NCBI RefSeq assembly: GCF_050946515.1
Contig: NZ_JBMNUX010000002.1
Coordinates: 178,065-242,064 of the forward strand
Source: Tractidigestivibacter sp050946515
GTDB lineage: Bacteria > Actinomycetota > Coriobacteriia > Coriobacteriales > Atopobiaceae
DNA: 64,000 nt
Direction of reading: 5' to 3'
Part shown: positions 59,625-64,000 of the stretch, one piece after another
Position numbering within the stretch: the stretch's first letter is position 1
Layout: the number at the start of each line of letters is the position of its first letter
Position numbers and translations under genes: made by a program
The notes under the pieces: generated by a model
What the model saw: the letters and a program-made list of their open reading frames with translations, nothing else
The model's database searches: none
Told to the model about the DNA's origin: nothing

Positions 59625-60395
59625 ATGAAGAACTATTTCGACCTTTCCGGGCAAGTGGCTGTCGTGACCGGAGCCTCAGGCGGGCTTGGTCTGCAGATGG
59701 CGAAGGCGTTCGCGAACCAGGGCGCGTCCCTTGTCCTGATGGCCAGAAGGATTGACCTGCTCGAGAACAACGCGAAGGAAATCCAGGAGAAGTATGGCGT
59801 GAAGGTCCTGGCCGTCCAGTGCGACGTCAGCCAAACAGACCAGGTGAAATCTGCCGTCAATAATACCATGGAGACCTTTGGGCGCGTAGACATCCTGCTG
59901 AACGATGCAGGGATTGGCGGCGGCGCCCCCGCAACCGAAGTTACCGACGAGCAGTTCAAGAGAGAGCTGGACGTCGACCTGTTTGGCTGCTTCGTGTGCG
60001 CTAGGGAGTTTGCCAAGGAGATGATCAAGGCAAAGTACGGTCGCATCATCAACGTGGCCTCGGTCTTCGGCCTCGTGGGCAACCTCATCAGCCCCCTCTC
60101 TCCCTACCATGCGGCAAAGGGAGGCGTGGTGAACCTGACCCGTGCGCTTGCCGACGAGTGGGGCAAGTACGGCATCACCGTCAACGCCATATGCCCCGGC
60201 CCGTTCGTGACCCCACTCACGAAGGAATGGATGTCGACGCCCGAGTTCCAGGCCTTCGTGAAGGCGTCGTTCCCCGTGCAGCGTCTTGGCCAGGAGGGCG
60301 AGCTCGACACGTGCGCGCTGTTCTTGGCGTCGCCCTACTCCGCGTTCGTCACCGGTCAGAACATTGCCGTCGACGGAGGCTATTGCGCAGCCTAG
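59625..60395 (+). CDS. Short-chain dehydrogenase/reductase, gluconate-5-dehydrogenase-like
   Basis: 256-residue classical SDR. NAD(P)-binding GASGGLG (16-22), NDAGIGGG (NNAG equivalent), and the catalytic Ser146-Tyr161-Lys165 (YHAAK). ICPGPFVTPLTKEWM follows the SDR pattern. The overall sequence resembles gluconate 5-dehydrogenase and 3-oxoacyl-ACP-reductase-like proteins; substrate unknown. ATG at 59625 has AAGGAGAC at the right distance. Divergent from the LuxR gene across a 166-base gap that contains AGCAATGATTTGCT. Confidence 0.9.
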   Translation: MKNYFDLSGQVAVVTGASGGLGLQMAKAFANQGASLVLMARRIDLLENNAKEIQEKYGVKVLAVQCDVSQTDQVKSAVNNTMETFGRVDILLNDAGIGGGAPATEVTDEQFKRELDVDLFGCFVCAREFAKEMIKAKYGRIINVASVFGLVGNLISPLSPYHAAKGGVVNLTRALADEWGKYGITVNAICPGPFVTPLTKEWMSTPEFQAFVKASFPVQRLGQEGELDTCALFLASPYSAFVTGQNIAVDGGYCAA

Positions 60396-60457
60396 GCAAA
60401 TGCCCCATCGAAGGACGAGAAGGCAAACCTCGCCGTCCCGCATGAGAAACCGCACCT

Positions 60458-60497
60458 AAAAAAGCTCCCCCGCAGCCCAAACAAGCTGCGGGGGAGC
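60458..60497 (-). terminator. Rho-independent terminator after htpG
   Basis: Perfect 13-base-pair stem (GCTCCCCCGCAGC at 60464-60476 with 60485-60497), eight-base loop, and six T on the minus strand. Lies 30 bases past the htpG stop; also near the SDR stop on the other strand. Confidence 0.93.
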
Positions 60498-60527
60498 CTG
60501 CCTTCTCTATGCCATCTGGGATCTGGG

Positions 60528-62498
60528 CTACATGAGCTCCGTCACGTTCTTGGAGAACTCGACCGGGTCGTCAATCGGCAGCCCCTCAACGAGAAGCGCC
60601 TGGTCATAGAGGATGGAGCCGAGGAGCTTCAGGCGATCCTTGTCGCCAGCCTCCTCTGCCGCGACGAGCTTGCCAAAGACGGGGTGGGCCGCATTCAGCT
60701 GAAGCACGCGGCTTGCCTTGGGAGCGGAGCCAGCGTCGGGACCTTGCGAGATGACGCGCTCCATCTCGAGGGAGACGGGACCCTCGGCGGCAACGGTTGC
60801 GGGGGCGTCACCCAGACCAGCTGTCACGCGCACGTCAGTGACCTTGTTCTTGAGGTCTTCCTTAAGGTCGTCGATGAGCTGCTTGTTCTCCTCGGTTGCT
60901 TTGTCAGCCTCTTTCTTCTCGTCCTCGGTCGACAGGTCAAGGCCAGCGGCAGTGACGTTGACAAAGTTGAGGTCACGCGGGTCGGTGCCCTTATTCTCGG
61001 AGTCGCCAGCGGTCCCGTCGACGTGGTAGTGCTGCATGACCTGGAACATGAACTCGTCGACGTCTTCCGTGCAGAGAAGCACGTCGTAGCCATGCGAGAG
61101 GGCGGAGGAGACGGCGGGGATCTTCTCCAAGCGGTCACGAGAGTCGCCCGCGGCATAGTAGATCTTGTCCTGGTCGTCCTTCATGCCGTCGACGTACTCC
61201 TTGAGCGTCTTCTGCTTGCCGTCGCGCGCGGACCAGAACAGAAGCAGGTCGGCAAGCTCGTCGGCCTTCGAGCCATAGGAGTTGTAGATGCCAAACTTAA
61301 GCACGCGGCCGAAGTTGTTGAAGAACTTCTCGTACGCCTCGCGGTCGTTGTCGCGCATGCTCTCGAGCTCAGAGGTAACCTTTTTCTCCACACGGCGCGA
61401 GATGGCGCGCAGCTGGGAGTTGTGCTGCAGCGTCTCGCGCGAGATGTTGAGCGTGATGTCGGGGCTGTCGACGATGCCGCGCACGAAGCCGTAGTACTCA
61501 GGAAGCAGGTCGGAGCACTTGTCCTGAATCAGGACGTTGGACGAGTAGAGCGCAAGGCCGCGCTCGAAGTCCTTGCTATAGAGGTCATAGGGCTTTTCGG
61601 AGGGAATGAACAGCAGCGCGTCGTAGCTGAGGGCACCTTCGGCATGGAAGCTGATTGTGCGCTGCGGGTCTGCCCAGTCATGGAAGGTGGACTTGTAGAA
61701 CTCGTTGTAGTCCTTCTCTTCGACCTCAGACTTCGACTTCTTCCAGATAGGCGTCATCGAGTTGATTGTCTCGAGCTCCTGGTAGTCCTCGTACTCGGGC
61801 TTGTAGTCGTCGCCAGCGTCCTCGGGCTTTGGCTTCTCGCGGCTCTTGGTCACCATCATCTTGATGGGATGGCGCACGTAGTTGGAATAGCGCGTGACGA
61901 GGTCGCGGATGCCCCACTCGGAGAGGTAGCGGTCAGTGTCGTCATCGTCGTCAGAGGGACGCAGATGGAGCGTCACGATAGTGCCGTGGTCGTCGGGACC
62001 ATCGAGGACTCCAGGCTCGGCAGGCTCTACGGTATAGCCAGTCACGCCATCGGACGTCCAGCAATACGCTTGGTCAGAGCCATAGGCGCGGCTGACGACG
62101 GTGACCTTGTCCGCGACCATGAAGGCAGAGTAGAAGCCCACGCCAAACTGGCCGATGATGTCCATGTCGTCGCCCTGGTGCTCGGCATTGGCCTCCTTGA
62201 ACTGCTCGGAGCCAGAATGGGCGATGGTGCCCAGGTTCTTGTCGAGCTCCTTGTCGGTCATGCCGATGCCGTTGTCGGCAACGCTCAAGGTGCGGGCGTC
62301 CTTGTCGAAGGACAGCGTGATCGCAAGGTCGTCCTGGTTAATCTTCACGTCGGGATTGTTGACGCTCTCGAAGCTCAGCTTGTCGAGCGCGTCGGAGGCG
62401 TTGGAGATGAGCTCGCGCAGGAAGATCTCCTTGTTTGTGTAGATGGAGTTGATCATCAAATCAAGAAGCTTCTTGCTCTCTGTCTTGAATTGCTTCAT
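60528..62498 (-). CDS. htpG: Molecular chaperone HtpG (Hsp90)
   Basis: 656-residue ATP-dependent chaperone. The N-terminal ATPase domain shows ELISNASDALDKL, DNGIGMTDKEL, GQFGVGFYSAFMVADKV; the middle domain and the C-terminal dimerisation domain follow (KKVTSELESMR..., VLQLNAAHPVFGKL). The ATG at 62498 (MKQFKTESKKLLDLMINSIY) is the family start with GGAAAGG five bases upstream; a longer in-frame start adds 25 non-family residues. No CIRCE element is visible in the upstream gap. Confidence 0.97.
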   Translation of the reverse strand: MKQFKTESKKLLDLMINSIYTNKEIFLRELISNASDALDKLSFESVNNPDVKINQDDLAITLSFDKDARTLSVADNGIGMTDKELDKNLGTIAHSGSEQFKEANAEHQGDDMDIIGQFGVGFYSAFMVADKVTVVSRAYGSDQAYCWTSDGVTGYTVEPAEPGVLDGPDDHGTIVTLHLRPSDDDDDTDRYLSEWGIRDLVTRYSNYVRHPIKMMVTKSREKPKPEDAGDDYKPEYEDYQELETINSMTPIWKKSKSEVEEKDYNEFYKSTFHDWADPQRTISFHAEGALSYDALLFIPSEKPYDLYSKDFERGLALYSSNVLIQDKCSDLLPEYYGFVRGIVDSPDITLNISRETLQHNSQLRAISRRVEKKVTSELESMRDNDREAYEKFFNNFGRVLKFGIYNSYGSKADELADLLLFWSARDGKQKTLKEYVDGMKDDQDKIYYAAGDSRDRLEKIPAVSSALSHGYDVLLCTEDVDEFMFQVMQHYHVDGTAGDSENKGTDPRDLNFVNVTAAGLDLSTEDEKKEADKATEENKQLIDDLKEDLKNKVTDVRVTAGLGDAPATVAAEGPVSLEMERVISQGPDAGSAPKASRVLQLNAAHPVFGKLVAAEEAGDKDRLKLLGSILYDQALLVEGLPIDDPVEFSKNVTELM

Positions 62499-62738
62499 GT
62501 AAGCCTTTCCTTTCGAAGCCATCAGCCCAGCACGGGCGTTCGCATATTCCGTCATTCGATGTACCCGACGCACAAAGGTCTAATCCAAAGACTGTAAGAA
62601 AACCTAATATAGACGCACTTAAATTTTGTACCCATGCCTCGAGCGTCGCTCGGCCGCGCGCGATGAACGTATAGAATCTGATGTGAAACCGATTGCGAAA
62701 CTGACCCATCAAGCTGGGATTGATTGAAAGAGGCGCGC

Positions 62739-63722
62739 ATGAAGCTTTTTGCCTATTCGCTGAGGGAGTATGACGAGCTTGGATTCCTTGAGGACTGCGC
62801 GAAGGAGCGTGGATTCGAGTTTGGATGGACAAGCGACTATCCGACGTTGGACAACGTCGGGCTTTGCAAGGGCTACGATTGCCTCTCAATCATCACGAAT
62901 CCCATGACGCCACGGCTTCTTGACGCCTATCACGCGCAGGGAATCAAGAGCATCGCCACGCGATCCATAGGGTTCGAGCACATCGACGTTGAGCACGCTC
63001 GTTCTCTTGGCATGCGTGTCGCTCACGCCGCCTACCCGCCCGAGGGCGTCGCAAACTATGCGATCATGCTCATGATGATGGCCATGAGAAAGGTGAAGCT
63101 CATCGAGCGGGCCCAGGCATATCAGGAGTTTGGCCTGAAGGGAAAGATTGGCAAGGACATCTCGTCTGCCACCGTCGGCGTCATTGGCACGGGAAAGATT
63201 GGTGCCACCGTCGTTCGCCATCTGTCCGGGTTTGGCTGCAAAATCTTGGCATGCGACCCATACGAGAAGGACGAGGTGCGCAAGTGTGCCACCTACGTCT
63301 CTTTGGACGAGCTGCTTACCTCTTCCGACGTGATCACCCTTCACGCTCCCGGAAGCGCCGAGAACCACCACATGATCGATGCCAACGCCATTTCTCGCAT
63401 GAAGCGCGGCGTCGTGATAGTGAATGCGGCGCGTGGCTCCCTGATTGACACCGACGCGCTCGTCAGCGGCCTTGAGAGCGGGCAGGTTGGCGCGGCGGCG
63501 CTCGACACGATCGAAAACGAAGCGGGTCTCTATTACCTTGACCGCAGCAGGGACATCCTCCCCAACCGAGACAGAGCCGTCCTTGACGCGCTTCCCAACT
63601 GCATCGTCCTGCCCCACATGGCGTTCTACACCGCGACCGACGTCCGCCACATGGTGGAGAGCAACGTTGACGCCCTCATGGCGTTCGACCGCGGAGAGGA
63701 CAGCGCTCTCGAGGTGAAGTAA
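62739..63722 (+). CDS. D-2-hydroxyacid dehydrogenase (D-lactate dehydrogenase/VanH type)
   Basis: 327-residue NAD-dependent D-2-hydroxyacid dehydrogenase. GTGKIG (150-155) is the NAD site, and catalytic Arg232 (NAARGSLID), Glu261 (IENEAGLYYLD) and His293 (LPHMAFYT) are present; YPPEGVANYA is the D-LDH/HicDH/VanH subfamily signature. Likely reduces pyruvate to D-lactate in fermentation. GAAAGAGG lies five bases before the ATG. It precedes the broken zinc-ribbon gene by 62 bases. Confidence 0.94.
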   Translation: MKLFAYSLREYDELGFLEDCAKERGFEFGWTSDYPTLDNVGLCKGYDCLSIITNPMTPRLLDAYHAQGIKSIATRSIGFEHIDVEHARSLGMRVAHAAYPPEGVANYAIMLMMMAMRKVKLIERAQAYQEFGLKGKIGKDISSATVGVIGTGKIGATVVRHLSGFGCKILACDPYEKDEVRKCATYVSLDELLTSSDVITLHAPGSAENHHMIDANAISRMKRGVVIVNAARGSLIDTDALVSGLESGQVGAAALDTIENEAGLYYLDRSRDILPNRDRAVLDALPNCIVLPHMAFYTATDVRHMVESNVDALMAFDRGEDSALEVK

Positions 63723-63784
63723 GGCTCAAGGCAGCCTACCATTGAAAGCCGTCCACACAGCCTGCCAGCCGAAAGAGGAACGCC

Positions 63785-63907
63785 ATGACGACGATCGTCG
63801 ACGAGTCAAGCCTTGACGCCTACCTGCTAACCCCCGACTGCCCGCAGTGCGGCTCGGAGGACGTCGTCTGCATAGTGATATGGCTGCCCAAATTCAGACA
63901 CGTTTGA
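63785..63907 (+). pseudogene. 5' fragment of a zinc-ribbon protein gene, probably broken by the insertion sequence
   Basis: Good ribosome binding site (AAGAGGAACGCC) and 40 codons: MTTIVDESSLDAYLLTPDCPQCGSEDVVCIV and then nine residues that are unlike a folded protein, up to a TGA. The CPQCGSEDVVC pattern is the beginning of a zinc ribbon. Coding-type sequence seems to end near base 63873, where the insertion sequence begins, so the rest of the gene is interrupted or displaced. The length and true family are unknown. Confidence 0.5.
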
Positions 63908-64000
63908 AGCCGAGCTAACGAAAGCCCTAGGATGTGCCGAAAGGCACGGAAGGGCTATTGCCATGAGCAAGACGACGAGAAGGAAGTACGACCCCAAGTT
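63874..64000 (+). mobile_element. Left end of an insertion sequence, probably IS3-family
   Basis: From about base 63874 the sequence loses coding character, and at 63963 begins a gene starting MSKTTRRKYDPK, an IS3-family OrfA-type beginning (MSKxTRRKYxPEFK). The terminal inverted repeat and target duplication cannot be defined from one end. Confidence 0.55.
63963..64000 (+). CDS. Transposase OrfA, N-terminal fragment (window edge)
   Basis: Thirteen codons to the window edge: MSKTTRRKYDPK and then F. This opening is typical of IS3-group helix-turn-helix OrfA transposase subunits, which bind the ends of the element. GGAAGGGC is upstream of the ATG. The rest lies beyond the window. Confidence 0.55.
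   Translation, partial: MSKTTRRKYDPK

Noticed and set aside
62499..62738. Search for a CIRCE element before htpG
   Set aside because: No TTAGCACTC-N9-GAGTGCTAA-type dyad is visible in the gap; only unremarkable AT-rich sequence.
1..64000. tRNA, rRNA, CRISPR arrays and prophage genes
   Set aside because: None could be recognised in sequence or as gaps of appropriate form; the largest gap without a gene (43647-44012) is explained by the riboswitch leader.

Overview
The window reads as one piece of a GC-rich, anaerobic Gram-positive chromosome. The best guess is Actinomycetota, class Coriobacteriia (Olsenella/Atopobium-like). The reasons are high-GC coding with clear AGGAGG ribosome binding sites, a two-centre desulfoferrodoxin, a class III fructose bisphosphatase, a LuxR regulator divergent from an oxidoreductase, an FtsH with a GRGAAKVRDLF-type second region of homology, an AarF-phasin pair, and a DAP pathway of the acetyl type. 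This taxonomic call is inference. Only protein genes and cis elements are recognised: no tRNA, rRNA, CRISPR array or prophage is seen, and the only mobile element is the edge of an insertion sequence at the right end.

Layout. 1-7.6 kb (minus strand): ftsH (cut by the edge), class III fbp, a GNAT-MoCo-carrier fusion, phasin-like gene plus AarF kinase, and a PGP-type HAD phosphatase. 7.7-12.1 kb (plus): a DUF1015 gene, a large unrecognised TPR-like protein and an overlapping HAD hydrolase. 12.2-21 kb (minus): a cold shock gene with a structured leader, a DUF4012 membrane protein, and a GntR-controlled operon with a galactitol-type PTS (EIIA, EIIB, EIIC), a class II ketose-phosphate aldolase, a triosephosphate-isomerase-like enzyme and a YjbQ protein. 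It has no dehydrogenase or kinase, so it probably degrades an unidentified ketose or related sugar. 21-38.5 kb (minus): dTDP-glucose dehydratase, then mostly genome maintenance genes: ruvCAB behind a likely LexA box, dnaE, and addB-addA. An intact but catalytically eroded NAD-synthetase homologue and desulfoferrodoxin lie between them.

38.5-46.4 kb: a TrpR/YerC-type regulator with its own palindrome, a Cof-type HAD, then lysA-dapA-dapB-dapH reading leftwards behind what looks like a lysine riboswitch, with an M20 peptidase divergent from it and a PatA-like aminotransferase next door. Together these could supply most of the acetyl branch of diaminopimelate and lysine synthesis. 46.4-54 kb: small unknown genes, a LysR gene with a T-N11-A box, tatA, mtnA-deoD (purine nucleoside/methylthioribose salvage), ACT plus phenylacetate-CoA-ligase-like genes, and 6-phosphofructokinase with an unusual combination of donor-site residues. 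54-58.7 kb (plus): a tight run of radical SAM protein, class II glutamine amidotransferase, DEDDh exonuclease-like protein, LysR regulator and membrane protein. 58.7-64 kb: LuxR regulator divergent from a short-chain dehydrogenase, htpG, D-2-hydroxyacid (lactate-type) dehydrogenase, and a zinc-ribbon gene that seems to be broken by an insertion sequence whose transposase start is the last thing in the window.

Where start codons were re-chosen (ruvA GTG, ruvC GTG, addA GTG, mtnA GTG, AarF GTG, dapH TTG, aldolase TTG and others), the choice rests on ribosome binding sites and usual family N-termini. All functional names are homology judgements made by eye.
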